DNA of 64,000 nt from Pseudomonas morbosilactucae (GCF_023241715.1 NZ_JALQCW010000058.1:1-64000); one strand, 5' to 3'; counted from the stretch's first letter, positions 19,001 to 27,213 are shown. A program made the numbers and translations. Notes: generated from the sequence alone by a model not told the origin.

Positions 19001-22000
19001 GTCAACATGGTGGCCGACGCCATCGGCCGCCAACGCAGCCTGTTGATCGTCTGCCAGAAGCACGCTGCCCTGGAGGTGGTGCACAAGCGCCTGGTGGCCG
19101 AAGGCCTGGGCAACCGTATCGTCATGCTCAATGACATCAACCGCGACCGCGAACCGGTGATCCGCAGCGTGCGCGAACAACTGGAAGCCCTGTTCAAGGT
19201 CGAGGTGCTGGAGCAACCCTGGCTGCGCCAGCGTGAACGCCTGGCGGCGCGCATCGAAGCCCTGGAAGGCGAGCTGGACCGTTTCCACCAGAGCCTGCAC
19301 CGCCTCGATGAACACACGGGCTTGAGTTACCGGACCCTGCTCGGCGAACTGATCGGCCTGGAGCAAGGGGCTCCGCCCCTGGACATGCCGGTGCTGCGCC
19401 AGCGCCTGGCAGCTCTGGACATCGCCGACCTGACCCGCCTGGAAGAAGCCTGCGCCCCCCTGACCCGGCTGTGGTTGCCGGCCCGTTATGAACACAGCGT
19501 GCTGGCCCAGGTCCAGGCCTTCCCCACCGACAAGGCCAGCCTGCAAGCCTTCGACAGCAGCCTGCGGGCGTTCCAGGCCGCCGAAAGCACGCGCCTGCAG
19601 ACCCTGCAAGCGCACCCGGCAAGCTTCGAGGTCGAGGACCCGGCGCCTTACCGCGCCTGGCTCGACGGCCATGTGCAAAGCCTGCTCGGCCTTGATGACA
19701 ACCATCGCCACCTGCTGGCTCGCTGGCTGCCGCTGTTTCGCAGCCATGGCGGCGAAACGCCTCAGGGCGACGGCCTGATCCAGGCACTGGAACAGCTGGA
19801 CCTGCAATTGCAACAGTGCGACCCGGCCCATTACCTGGCCAACCTGTCCCCGGCCCTCAGCGCCTTGCCGGCCGCCGAACTGCGCGCGCTGCAGCAGCGC
19901 ACCCGCAGCCTGATCCAGGGCCAGTCGTGGTGGGCCCGGCTCAACCCACTGCGCCTGCTGCGGCGGAGCAAAGTCCTGGGGTTCCTTAGCGAACACGGTG
20001 ACAACGCCGGCGAACAACGGCTGCCGGCCTTGCTCAACGCCGCGTTGCTGGAAAACCAATGGCGCCCGCTGCGCAACCAGCTCGGCCAGTTGCATCAACA
20101 GCTGGGCCTGGCTGACGTCACCGCCGACATCGGCCTGAGCCTGCACCCGCTGGTGCGCAACGACCTGCGGCAACTGCAGGAAATCGGCGCCCTGGCCCAG
20201 GGCCTGGCCGAAGCGCCACGGGTCGACCAGGTGGACGCCGCCATCCTCACGGGTGAGCGTCAATCCCTGGACGCCCTGCTGGCCGACTACGACGCGGCCT
20301 TTATCCGCTGCAATGTGCGCCAGCTCAGCCTCGCCGCCCTGCAACGCCTGGGCGACTGGCTGGAGCCACCGCTGTTGGCGCAACTGCACACTGCAGTGAG
20401 CCAGAACCAGAGCAACCTGCTGGTGCTGAACCGCCTGGACGATGCCCTGCCCACGCTGGCGGCCTATCAGCAATTCCGCAGCCGGGTCGGCCAACTGTCA
20501 GCCGCCGACCTTGAGCTGTTCGCCGTGCTGCGCGAACAACAGGCGTCTCTGGATGCCGTGCCGCCCGAGCAACTGGAAGCGCTGGTCCGCCGCCTGCTCA
20601 ATCGCGAGGCGCGCCTGGGCTGGAAGCGCCGCATGGAACAACAACTGCCGGAGCTGATGCTGGAGCAAAGCGAAACCGCGGCGAAAATCGCCAGCCTGGC
20701 CGAAGCCGATGCGCAGATGCGCCTGCTCAACCGCCAGTTGCTCAGCGAAGGCATCGACGCCGCGCGCTTGGGCACCCGCAAACAGTGGGAAGACGTGACG
20801 CGCCTGACCGGTCGCCGCTCGCGACGCCTACGGGAATTCATCGAGATGGGGTCGAGCCTGGGCCTGATGAGCCTGCGCCCGGTATGGCTGATGAACCCCG
20901 ATGTGGCCAGCCGGGTGCTGCCCCTCAAGCCCGGCCTGTTCGACATCGTGATCTACGACGAAGCCTCGCAGATGCCCGTGGAGTTCGCCCTGCCAACCCT
21001 GTATCGCGGGCGGGTCACGGTGGTCAGTGGCGATGAAAAGCAAATGCCGCCGACGGCGTTTTTCTCCAGCCGGGTCGAGAGCGACGAGGCCGAACTGTTC
21101 GACGGCGACCTGCCCGACGACCAGGACAACGAAGAACAGCGCGAGCAATTCGAAGACACCTGGAACCGCCGCGAGATCAAGGACTGCCCGGACCTGCTGC
21201 AACTGGCCCGCAGCTCGCTGCCGGCCACCACCTTGCAGATCCACTACCGCTCGGCCTACCGCGAGCTGATTGGCTTTTCCAACGCCTCGTTCTATGGCAA
21301 CCGCCTGAGCATTCCGGTGCGCCACCCAGAGGCCAACATCCTCAGCATCAAGCCCCTGGAGCTGATCCGCGTCGACGGCCTCTACCAGCAACAGACCAAC
21401 GCCCTGGAAGCCGAGCGCGTGGTCGAGCACCTGGCCCAACTGTGGCTGACACCTTACGAGGCGCGGCCGTCAGTGGGCGTGGTGACCTTCAACCGCAAGC
21501 AGGCCGACCTGATCGAGGAATGCCTGGAACGCCGCGCCGAGCAAGACCCGGTGTTCCGCGCCGCTTACAGCCAGGAGCGGGAACGCAGTGAAGACGGCGA
21601 AGACATGTCGGTGTTCGTCAAGAACGTGGAAAACGTCCAGGGTGACGAGCGCGACATCATCGTCTTCTCCTCGACCTTTGGCCGTAACAGCCAGGGCAGC
21701 TTCCGCCGCAACTTCGGCGTGCTCGGGCAGACCGGAGGCGAACGGCGGCTCAATGTGGCGGTGACCCGGGCGCGGAAAAAGGTGGTGATGATCACCTCGA
21801 TGCCAATCGCCGACATCTCCGACATGCTCAGCACCCAGCGCCCGCCGGCCAGCCCCCGGGACTACCTGCAGGGCTACTTGGAATACGCAAGGGCGCTGTC
21901 CGCCGGGGAGTTCAGCACCAGCCAGAACGTGCTCGGCCGCTTGCTCACCGAGCGCCCGGAAGTGCGCCTGCAACACAGCGCCCACAGCGACGGCTTTACC

Positions 22001-22378
22001 CAGGCCGTGGCGGCCTTTGTGCAAAGCCTGGGCTGGACCGCCGCGCCGGCCAACGAAGGCGATGCCTTCGGCCTGGATTTCGCCATCGAGAACCCGGCCA
22101 CCGGGCTCTACGCCATCGGCATCGAGTGCGACACCCCACGCCACGCCCTGCTCAGCCGCGCCCGCTCGCGGGAAATCTGGCGGCCGTCGGTGTTGCGCCG
22201 GGCCATTCCCCATATCCATCGGGTTTCGTCCCAGGGCTGGTACCAGGATGGCGACGCCGAGCGCGCACGCCTGCAAGCCGCCATCGAGCGCGCCTTGAGC
22301 CTGGCAGTGGTGACCCCGGTCACCGTCACCGAGCCCGAAACAGCGCAGCCCCTCCTCGACACGGAAGACACCCCATGA
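16025..22378 (+). CDS. giant zinc-ribbon/pseudokinase/SF1 helicase/nuclease fusion
   Basis: A 2117-residue multidomain protein. Domains in order: zinc ribbon (CPNC at 5-8, Cys19, Cys29); a second Cys/His cluster near 70-86 (HCSAGH, CLVC); a protein-kinase-like domain at about 118-370 with HRDLRPATLL, YMAPEA and SDWWSLGM but GFG for DFG; a long helical region; a UPF1/COG1112-type SF1 helicase with Walker A GPPGTGKS (about 980), an insert of some 650 residues, DEAS (about 1640), GDEKQMPP, ENVQGDERDIIVFS and NVAVTRARKKV; then a Vsr/PD-(D/E)XK-like C-terminal domain (about 1977-2085) with IGIECD and PHIHRVSSQGWY. Kinase-helicase fusions of this kind are known in Mokosh-type phage defence, but this partner set is unfamiliar. 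I start at the ATG at 16025. The stop overlaps the next gene (ATGA). Confidence 0.8.
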   Translation: MIRFCPNCQTARPLAEIFCEGQLADHRPCGWELSAEAIHPDGWHPQPVITQERLAQQQQALEAAPVGLHCSAGHPMDPGDMMCLVCGADPASAEPATPDSEPVPASTSPEPAAASGETVIDGWRLLRQISSTGVRERFMAEHLDNAHQAVLTLYQAGAEPDPAVYEVLKRLPREHVPDIIATGRWDERAYEVAEELTGGTLADLGMVVTDVSAVQHIVRELGQALHAFSEAGLRHRDLRPATLLVRSREPLDLVISGFGSARLSEFDLDIVSPLETSRYMAPEAIAGGVAAASDWWSLGMILLEQLTQGACFAGINANAYLIHILANGVLLPEDLDPQLDLLLRGLLARDRHQRWQWPQVQAWLNGEAVSAPAAMAAEEDNAEGATLTLGDRRFRKPRLFALAAAEAQHWAQALDHLLRGVIVTWAEQAGLAPKLLAGLRQVVQHEGLEDDVRLMLALKLLNPEMPLIQRGDIVTPGWLLEHPLDGYRLISGPAPDLLERLETEHWLTRLKVRAEQVRQRAQHQSIELDEDQLRIYLLSTSRARLAAQWEERQRLLPDSEHHGVLSLSDRRLISEEDLIVLLSAAIGQFRSVDAILEEAAQLARDAVVLSFETDAAQALLEQPRPQIYRDVDERISGFARCGVPAIDDWAEQFRLERRMPLARALVLLAIPAEQWLEPQKQHYVSQILDFFEKKVASVVMRGPLVRMSIGKTTARVDLHELHSERSAAPALLDHLVARNAQPIALDPGCFAGNDGLEGRLNSLYRQSSLYKRDTGIDGLYLGFPFLLTRDPRGTTRTRIAPLLLWPVKLLLEVGSRGQVSLVFDSEREEVRLNPGLETLLGIDASKVWRKTADELLGRSALKAADVMDAFGMLATARSRVLGALPPATTEVLAYQDQLACAAVLFHVAFMGQAIGEDLRQLKALPPGGTGLETALRLNEGSTQAPPMEVVPELQRFFTVASDPSQEAAVLQARQAPGLLVEGPPGTGKSQTIVNMVADAIGRQRSLLIVCQKHAALEVVHKRLVAEGLGNRIVMLNDINRDREPVIRSVREQLEALFKVEVLEQPWLRQRERLAARIEALEGELDRFHQSLHRLDEHTGLSYRTLLGELIGLEQGAPPLDMPVLRQRLAALDIADLTRLEEACAPLTRLWLPARYEHSVLAQVQAFPTDKASLQAFDSSLRAFQAAESTRLQTLQAHPASFEVEDPAPYRAWLDGHVQSLLGLDDNHRHLLARWLPLFRSHGGETPQGDGLIQALEQLDLQLQQCDPAHYLANLSPALSALPAAELRALQQRTRSLIQGQSWWARLNPLRLLRRSKVLGFLSEHGDNAGEQRLPALLNAALLENQWRPLRNQLGQLHQQLGLADVTADIGLSLHPLVRNDLRQLQEIGALAQGLAEAPRVDQVDAAILTGERQSLDALLADYDAAFIRCNVRQLSLAALQRLGDWLEPPLLAQLHTAVSQNQSNLLVLNRLDDALPTLAAYQQFRSRVGQLSAADLELFAVLREQQASLDAVPPEQLEALVRRLLNREARLGWKRRMEQQLPELMLEQSETAAKIASLAEADAQMRLLNRQLLSEGIDAARLGTRKQWEDVTRLTGRRSRRLREFIEMGSSLGLMSLRPVWLMNPDVASRVLPLKPGLFDIVIYDEASQMPVEFALPTLYRGRVTVVSGDEKQMPPTAFFSSRVESDEAELFDGDLPDDQDNEEQREQFEDTWNRREIKDCPDLLQLARSSLPATTLQIHYRSAYRELIGFSNASFYGNRLSIPVRHPEANILSIKPLELIRVDGLYQQQTNALEAERVVEHLAQLWLTPYEARPSVGVVTFNRKQADLIEECLERRAEQDPVFRAAYSQERERSEDGEDMSVFVKNVENVQGDERDIIVFSSTFGRNSQGSFRRNFGVLGQTGGERRLNVAVTRARKKVVMITSMPIADISDMLSTQRPPASPRDYLQGYLEYARALSAGEFSTSQNVLGRLLTERPEVRLQHSAHSDGFTQAVAAFVQSLGWTAAPANEGDAFGLDFAIENPATGLYAIGIECDTPRHALLSRARSREIWRPSVLRRAIPHIHRVSSQGWYQDGDAERARLQAAIERALSLAVVTPVTVTEPETAQPLLDTEDTP

Positions 22379-23708
22379 GCGGCCCCAAAGTCGTACGCAT
22401 CGTCACCCGCGAAGAAATCCTCGCGATCTGCGCCGGCCACCTGCGCCGCCTGGAAACAGCCATCGCCCGCTGGGAACAGCACGCCACGCGGATCGGTGAA
22501 CTCAACGCCAGCGAACAGGCCGCCACCTACGCCCGTCGCGACCAGCTACAGCGCTTGATCGACGCCGACCAACTGCGCGAGCTGCAAACCCGAGTGCCCA
22601 TCGAGATCGAGTTTCTCCAGCGGGACCTGGCACAGCGTGAAGCGCGGGCGGTACAGCGCGCCACCGAGCAGCGGCAATGGCAGCGGCGCCTGCGGGAGAA
22701 TGCCGCGACCCTGCTCAAGGCCCTGCACGACAAGGACGCGCCAGCCGCACTGCTGGAGCAACTGCAAGCCCTGGCGGACGGCCAAGGCAGCGAGCAGGCC
22801 GAACGCATTCTGGCTCAGGGCTTTGCTGCCTTGAGCACAGCACCGGCGGAAAGTCGCCTGAGCGAAGCGCAACAGCAATTGGCCCGCCGCCTGCAAACCG
22901 ACAGCGCACCGCTGACCCTGGCCCAATGGCGCGCGGCCCATGAACAACGTGAACCCCGCCTGCTGGACATCGACCGCCATATCGCCCACCTGCAAACCCT
23001 CGACAGCCACGCCAGCGCCGAACCGTACTTGGCCAAGCTGACGTTGATCGAAGAGGAACACCGGCCCCAGCAACGCAACCTGCTGCTCGACAGCCTGGTC
23101 CTGGAATTGGCCGCGCCACCCGTGCCTGCAACGAGCGCCGGGCGCGCTGGGCGCAGTTGCAGGACCTGGCGGCGGAAGTCGAGACCCTGCTGGGCGAGAC
23201 CGCGGAGGCCTTGCTGAAGCAGGTGCAACAGTGCACGGCCGAGGATCTGGAAACAGTCAGCGCGCTGAGCGAGCAATGCACCGCGCTGATCGCCGAGCAT
23301 CTGCAACAGCAAGCCGCCCTGGCTCGCCGCCAGGCGGTATTGGAAGGCCTGAGCAGCCTGGGTTATGAAGTGCGCGAAGGCATGGCCACGGCCTGGGCGG
23401 AAAAGGGCCGGGTGGTACTGCGCAAGACCGCGACCCCGGGCTACGGCGTTGAAGTCGGCGGCAGCGCCGACAATGGCCGCCTGCAAGTGCGTGCGGTGGC
23501 ACTGACGGCCAACCACGACACCCAGCGCGACAAGGACATCGAAACCATCTGGTGCAGCGAATTCCAGCGTTTGCAGGCACTGCTCGCCGCCCAGGGCGAT
23601 GACCTGAGCATCGAAAAAGCCCTGGCGGTCGGCGCCGTGCCACTTAAGGAAGTGGCGCTGGACGCCGCTCTGGAACAGCAGGACGTGCGTCAGCTGCGGA
23701 CCTTGTAA
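22375..23708 (+). pseudogene. coiled-coil protein of the four-gene cluster, frameshifted
   Basis: Fourth gene of the cluster, coupled to the helicase gene by an ATGA overlap. The reading frame from MSGPKVVRIVTREEIL runs to about 23115, then continues in the next frame (AEVETLLGETAEALL to the TAA at 23706). One base appears missing near 23110-23118; restoring it gives an intact protein of roughly 444 residues. The first 250 residues are helical and rich in Arg, Glu, Gln and Leu, as in long coiled coils. The last 130 residues form a compact domain (KGRVVLRKTATPGYGVEVGG, then ALTANHDTQRDKDIETIWC). I recognise no family. The shift may be real or a sequencing error, since two similar ones occur in this window. 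Confidence 0.7.
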
Positions 23709-23734
23709 CAGCGCCCGGCGAGCACCGGGCGCTG
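23709..23734. terminator. stem-loop between the cluster and metQ
   Basis: A perfect 10-bp inverted repeat (CAGCGCCCGG / CCGGGCGCTG, loop CGAGCA) lies directly after the stop of the coiled-coil gene and before the 3' end of convergent metQ. Only a short T-run follows (AGTTT), so it may serve both strands. Confidence 0.6.
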
Positions 23735-23744
23735 AGTTTCCCCA

Positions 23745-24515
23745 TCAGAAGCCCGGTGCAATCTGCCCTTTGTAGCGGGTCAGGATGAACTGGCGCACCG
23801 CATCGGAATTCAACGCCTTGGCCAGTTTCTGAATCCGCGGATCGTTGATGTTGTCCGGACGCGCCACCAGGAATTCGATGTATAGGTCCTTGCCCTTCTC
23901 CACGATCAGCGCGCTGTTGGTGTCGATCCCGGCTTCCAGGGCGTAGTTGGCAAACACAAAGGCCAGGTCCACCTGGCTCACCGAACGGGCCAGCAAGGCC
24001 CCTTCCAGCTCACGGATTTTCAGGTGCTTGGGGTTCTCTGCGATATCGCGCTGGGTGGCCAGGGTGTTGCTCGGGTCTTTGAGTTTGATCAGGCCGGCTT
24101 CGTGCAGCAGCACCAGGGCGCGACCGGTGTTCACTGGGTCATTGGGGATAGACACCGTGGCGCCGTCCTTCAATTCGGCAATGTTCTTGATCCTGGTCGA
24201 GTAGGCACCAAAGGGTTCGATGTGCACACCCACCACCGGCACCAGGTCGGTGTGCCGGGTCTTGTTGAAGTCATCGAGAAACGGCCGGTACTGGTAATAG
24301 TTGGCGTCCAGGTTCTTCAGCGCCAACTGCTGGTTGGGCTGGATAAAGTCGGTGAAGACCTTGATGTCCAGGTCAACGCCTTCCTTGGCCAACTCGGGTT
24401 TGACGAATTCAAGGATCTCCGCGTGGGGCACCGGGGTGGCACCGACGATCAGTTTTTCATTGGCGTGAGCGCTCAACGACAGGACGGCGGCCAGGATGGC
24501 CAGGGACTTTTTCAT
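23745..24515 (-). CDS. MetQ/NlpA-family ABC substrate-binding protein
   Basis: Periplasmic binding protein of 256 residues related to MetQ (EKLIVGATPVPHAEIL near residue 20, LDANYYQYRPFLDDFN, SIPNDPVNTGRALVLL). It has a signal peptide ending SAHA but no lipobox cysteine, unlike classical NlpA lipoproteins, so it should be a soluble periplasmic protein. It is last in the operon sfnB-metI-metQ. The context argues for a sulfur compound such as methionine, a sulfoxide or another organosulfur ligand taken up during sulfate starvation. The exact ligand is not predictable. Confidence 0.85.
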   Translation of the reverse strand: MKKSLAILAAVLSLSAHANEKLIVGATPVPHAEILEFVKPELAKEGVDLDIKVFTDFIQPNQQLALKNLDANYYQYRPFLDDFNKTRHTDLVPVVGVHIEPFGAYSTRIKNIAELKDGATVSIPNDPVNTGRALVLLHEAGLIKLKDPSNTLATQRDIAENPKHLKIRELEGALLARSVSQVDLAFVFANYALEAGIDTNSALIVEKGKDLYIEFLVARPDNINDPRIQKLAKALNSDAVRQFILTRYKGQIAPGF

Positions 24516-24592
24516 GCGGTGCTCCTAAGGCAGATACAAGTGACCGTCGTGGGGCGCACGTGGGGCCGTTTTTTGGTTTAAAAAAAGGGGGG

Positions 24593-25258
24593 TCAACGTC
24601 GGCTGTAGTGCGCCACCAAACGGTCGCCGGTCATCTGCAGGGCCTGTACCAGCACCAGCAACAACACCACGGTGACCACCATCACATCGGTCTGGAAGCG
24701 TTGATAACCGTACCGGATCGCCAGGTCGCCCAAGCCCCCGCCGCCGATCACCCCGGCCATGGCGGTGTAGTCCACCAGCACAATGGCCGTCACGGTGACC
24801 GCCGCGAGCAAGCCTCCACGGGCTTCGGGCAACAAGGTGTGGCGAATGATCTGCCAGGTGCTGCCGCCCATGGCCTGGGTCGCCTCGACCACCCCGCGAT
24901 CCACTTCCCGCAGGGCGGTTTCCACCAGGCGGGCGAAGAACGGCGTGCACCCCACCACCAGGGGCGGGATGGTCCCGGGCACACCGAGGGAGGTGCCCAC
25001 CAGCAAGGTGGTCAGGGGGATCAGCACGATCAGCAGAATGATGAAAGGCAACGAGCGCAGCATGTTGACGATCACCGACAGCACCCGATACACGCCCAGC
25101 GCTTCGTGCAACTGGCGCTTGCCGGTGAGAAACAGCAACACGCCCAAGGGCAGCCCCAGCACCACGGTAAACGCCAGGGCCGCGCCGAGCATGCTCAGGG
25201 TGTCCAGGCAGGCCTGGCCGATGTCGGCCCAATAGATGTTCTTGAATAACTCGGCCAT
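24593..25258 (-). CDS. MetI-family ABC transporter permease
   Basis: Inner-membrane permease of 221 residues with about five hydrophobic helices and the cytoplasmic EAA-loop region VVEATQAMGGSTWQIIRHTLLPEA that docks the ATPase. Length and sequence match MetI. It lies 3 bp after sfnB and 77 bp before metQ. No metN-type ATPase gene is found in this operon or elsewhere in the window, so the ATPase must be supplied from another locus. Confidence 0.87.
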   Translation of the reverse strand: MAELFKNIYWADIGQACLDTLSMLGAALAFTVVLGLPLGVLLFLTGKRQLHEALGVYRVLSVIVNMLRSLPFIILLIVLIPLTTLLVGTSLGVPGTIPPLVVGCTPFFARLVETALREVDRGVVEATQAMGGSTWQIIRHTLLPEARGGLLAAVTVTAIVLVDYTAMAGVIGGGGLGDLAIRYGYQRFQTDVMVVTVVLLLVLVQALQMTGDRLVAHYSRR

Positions 25259-25261
25259 GGC

Positions 25262-26485
25262 TCAGGACCAGTCGTGACGTGGCGGCTTGACGCCGTTGAG
25301 CAGCCAGTTGCCGACCACGTGGTACTTCCAGCGCACCGGGTCATGCAGGGTGTGGACCCGGGCATTGCGCCAGTGGCGATCGAAATTATGCGTCTTCAGG
25401 GTCGAGCGGGTGCCGCCCAGTTCGAACAGCTTGTTGCTGGCTTCGATGGCAATTTCAGTGGTCAGCACCTTGGCCTTGGCCACCGCCAGGGAGGCCCGAG
25501 CGACGTTGTCTTCATCAGGCGCCGGACGCGCCGCATCCAGGGCCAGGCCGGCCCTTTCCAACAAGGCTTCGGCCGCCTCCAGGCGAATCTCCAGAGCACC
25601 CACCTGGATGATGGTCAGCGGGTCCTCACTGGCCTTGTCCACCCCGGCGTCGATCCATGGCCGGGCGTGCTGCTGGACGAACGCAATGGTGTCGCGCAGG
25701 GCCGCCCGGGCAATCCCGGCGTCGATGGCGGCAGTGGTCAATTGGGCAAAGGGCCCGGCCAGGGTCGGGTGCTCGTAGGAGCGATAAGTGGGGAACAGGT
25801 TGAACGCCGGAACCTGGAGGTTTTCCGCCAGCACCGTGCCGCTCGACGTGGTGCGCTGGCCGATGCTGTCCCAGTCGTCGATCACCACCAGCCCCGGCGT
25901 CCCCCGCGGGACAAACGCCAGTTGCGCGCGTTGCTCCTCGTCCAGGGCCAGCACCGCCAGCCAGTGGGCGTACAACGAACCGGTGCAGTAACCCTTGCGC
26001 CCGTTGACCACATACCCCTCGCCGAAGGGACGGATGCTGGCCTGGATATCTTGCACGGTCTTGCCCCTGGTCTCCGACAAGGCATTGGCAAACCGATGGC
26101 CTTGCAGGGCCAGGCCAAAGAAATGCGCCTGCTGTTCGGCACTGCCTTGCAGGCGGATGTCCTCCAGCAAGCAGTAGTGGTTCTGCGGGATCTGCCCCAG
26201 GGACGGATCGGCCGCCGAAATGATCGCAATCACCCGGGCCAGCACCGCGTAGGACACCTGCGCCCCACCGAACTCGCGGGGCACGCTAATGCCCCACAAG
26301 CCACTGTTGGAATACAAATCCACAATCGCCGCCGGCACCTCGCGCGTACGGTCACGCTCGGCGTCCTGCTCCAGCAGGACAGCGGCCACCCGCTCAGCCA
26401 CGGCAATGGCTTCGGCCCCATCGCGAATGACATGGGCAGCGGGGACATGGATAGGGTAGGCGGCAGATTCAGGCAAGGCAGGCAT
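25262..26485 (-). CDS. sfnB: SfnB-type sulfur-acquisition oxidoreductase
   Basis: Acyl-CoA-dehydrogenase-fold flavoprotein of 407 residues, of the SfnB family linked to sulfur acquisition. Its closest relative here is MsuC; both share a C-terminal run like RHWRNARVHTLHDPVRWK. Visible segments include VPREFGGAQVSYAVL, GRKGYCTGSLYAHW and DSIGQRTTSSGT. It probably uses reduced flavin to oxygenate an organosulfur compound imported by the metI/metQ system that follows. It has a sigma-54 promoter and a putative SfnR site upstream, tying it to the msu operon. Confidence 0.87.
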   Translation of the reverse strand: MPALPESAAYPIHVPAAHVIRDGAEAIAVAERVAAVLLEQDAERDRTREVPAAIVDLYSNSGLWGISVPREFGGAQVSYAVLARVIAIISAADPSLGQIPQNHYCLLEDIRLQGSAEQQAHFFGLALQGHRFANALSETRGKTVQDIQASIRPFGEGYVVNGRKGYCTGSLYAHWLAVLALDEEQRAQLAFVPRGTPGLVVIDDWDSIGQRTTSSGTVLAENLQVPAFNLFPTYRSYEHPTLAGPFAQLTTAAIDAGIARAALRDTIAFVQQHARPWIDAGVDKASEDPLTIIQVGALEIRLEAAEALLERAGLALDAARPAPDEDNVARASLAVAKAKVLTTEIAIEASNKLFELGGTRSTLKTHNFDRHWRNARVHTLHDPVRWKYHVVGNWLLNGVKPPRHDWS

Positions 26486-26524
26486 ACAACGCTCTCGGGC
26501 GAATTAAGGTTCAATCCCAGTAAT

Positions 26525-26541
26525 TGCAGCTTCTGTGCCGA
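26525..26541 (-). promoter_or_regulatory. sigma-54 promoter of sfnB-metI-metQ
   Basis: On the minus strand, CGGCACAGAAGCTGCA has the sigma-54 GG (26538-26539) and GC (26526-26527) elements spaced by exactly 10 bases. The start of transcription would be near 26515, about 30 bases before sfnB. Two positions differ from the consensus. Confidence 0.65.
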
Positions 26542-26623
26542 CTCCCCTGCCCCTGCCTTTACAAGACCTCGCGCCTTCCAGCCCCCCTCGATGCCAGGGC
26601 TGGGCAGGCAAAATGCTGGATCA

Positions 26624-26641
26624 CTGTTGCTGGGTGAACAG
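26624..26641. promoter_or_regulatory. candidate SfnR enhancer site upstream of sfnB
   Basis: CTGTTGCTGGGTGAACAG (inverted arms CTGTT/AACAG) differs at only two positions from the reverse complement of the site at 8055-8072 upstream of msuE. It lies 85 bp upstream of the -24 element; the msuE site lies 87 bp upstream of its own. The equal geometry supports a shared sigma-54 activator. Confidence 0.6.
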
Positions 26642-26754
26642 TGCCTGGTGAGTCACCCACAGCACCTCGTCGGCCCACGACCGAGGCCAGCAAGGCCAAG
26701 CCTATAGTCAATCCATCGGAACTCGACAGCGAGCCCCCCCTCAGGAGAACCGTC

Positions 26755-27213
26755 ATGAGCGTCAAACCCATTCCCGAAGGCTATAGCAGCGTCACTCCCT
26801 ACATGGGCGTCCAACGCGCCGCCGAGGCCATCGAATTCTACAAACAGGCTTTTGGCGCCACAGAAGTCATGCGCCTGGAGATGCCCGATGGCGGCATCGG
26901 GCATGCCGAATTGCGCATCGGTGACTCCGCCATCATGCTCGGCACGCCCTGCGAGGACATGGCCCTGGGCAGCCCCGACAGTCACAAGACCACCGTGGGC
27001 ATACACCTTTATGTGGAAGACGTTGACCTTCTGTTCGCCCGCGCGATTGCTGCAGGCGGCCAGGTAGCGTCCGAGGTCAAGGACCAGTTCTACGGCGACC
27101 GCAGCGGCACCCTGAAGGATCCGTTCGGCCACCTGTGGTTTATCTCCAGCCGTAAGGAAAACCTCAGCCCCGAGGAAATCCGCCAACGCGCAGCGCAGAT
27201 GTTCAAGCACTGA
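26755..27213 (+). CDS. VOC-family (PhnB/glyoxalase-like) protein
   Basis: Vicinal-oxygen-chelate protein of 152 residues, similar to PhnB-type proteins: opening VTPYMGVQRAAEAIEFYKQA, then MPDGGIGHAELRIGDSAIML, VGIHLYVEDVDLLFARAI and the closing GDRSGTLKDPFGHLWFIS. The metal-ligand pattern of true glyoxalases is incomplete, as usual in this subgroup, so enzymatic activity is uncertain. The ATG at 26755 follows the ribosome site AGGAGA. It stands alone between the sfnB promoter region and the fpv operon. Confidence 0.82.
   Translation: MSVKPIPEGYSSVTPYMGVQRAAEAIEFYKQAFGATEVMRLEMPDGGIGHAELRIGDSAIMLGTPCEDMALGSPDSHKTTVGIHLYVEDVDLLFARAIAAGGQVASEVKDQFYGDRSGTLKDPFGHLWFISSRKENLSPEEIRQRAAQMFKH

Noticed and set aside
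16814-20494. A 1226-codon open frame on the strand opposite the giant helicase gene
   Set aside because: It lies wholly inside the helicase gene, its translation is low-complexity Gln/Gly/Leu/Ala/Val text typical of the antisense of GC-rich codons, and no motif or ribosome site supports it.
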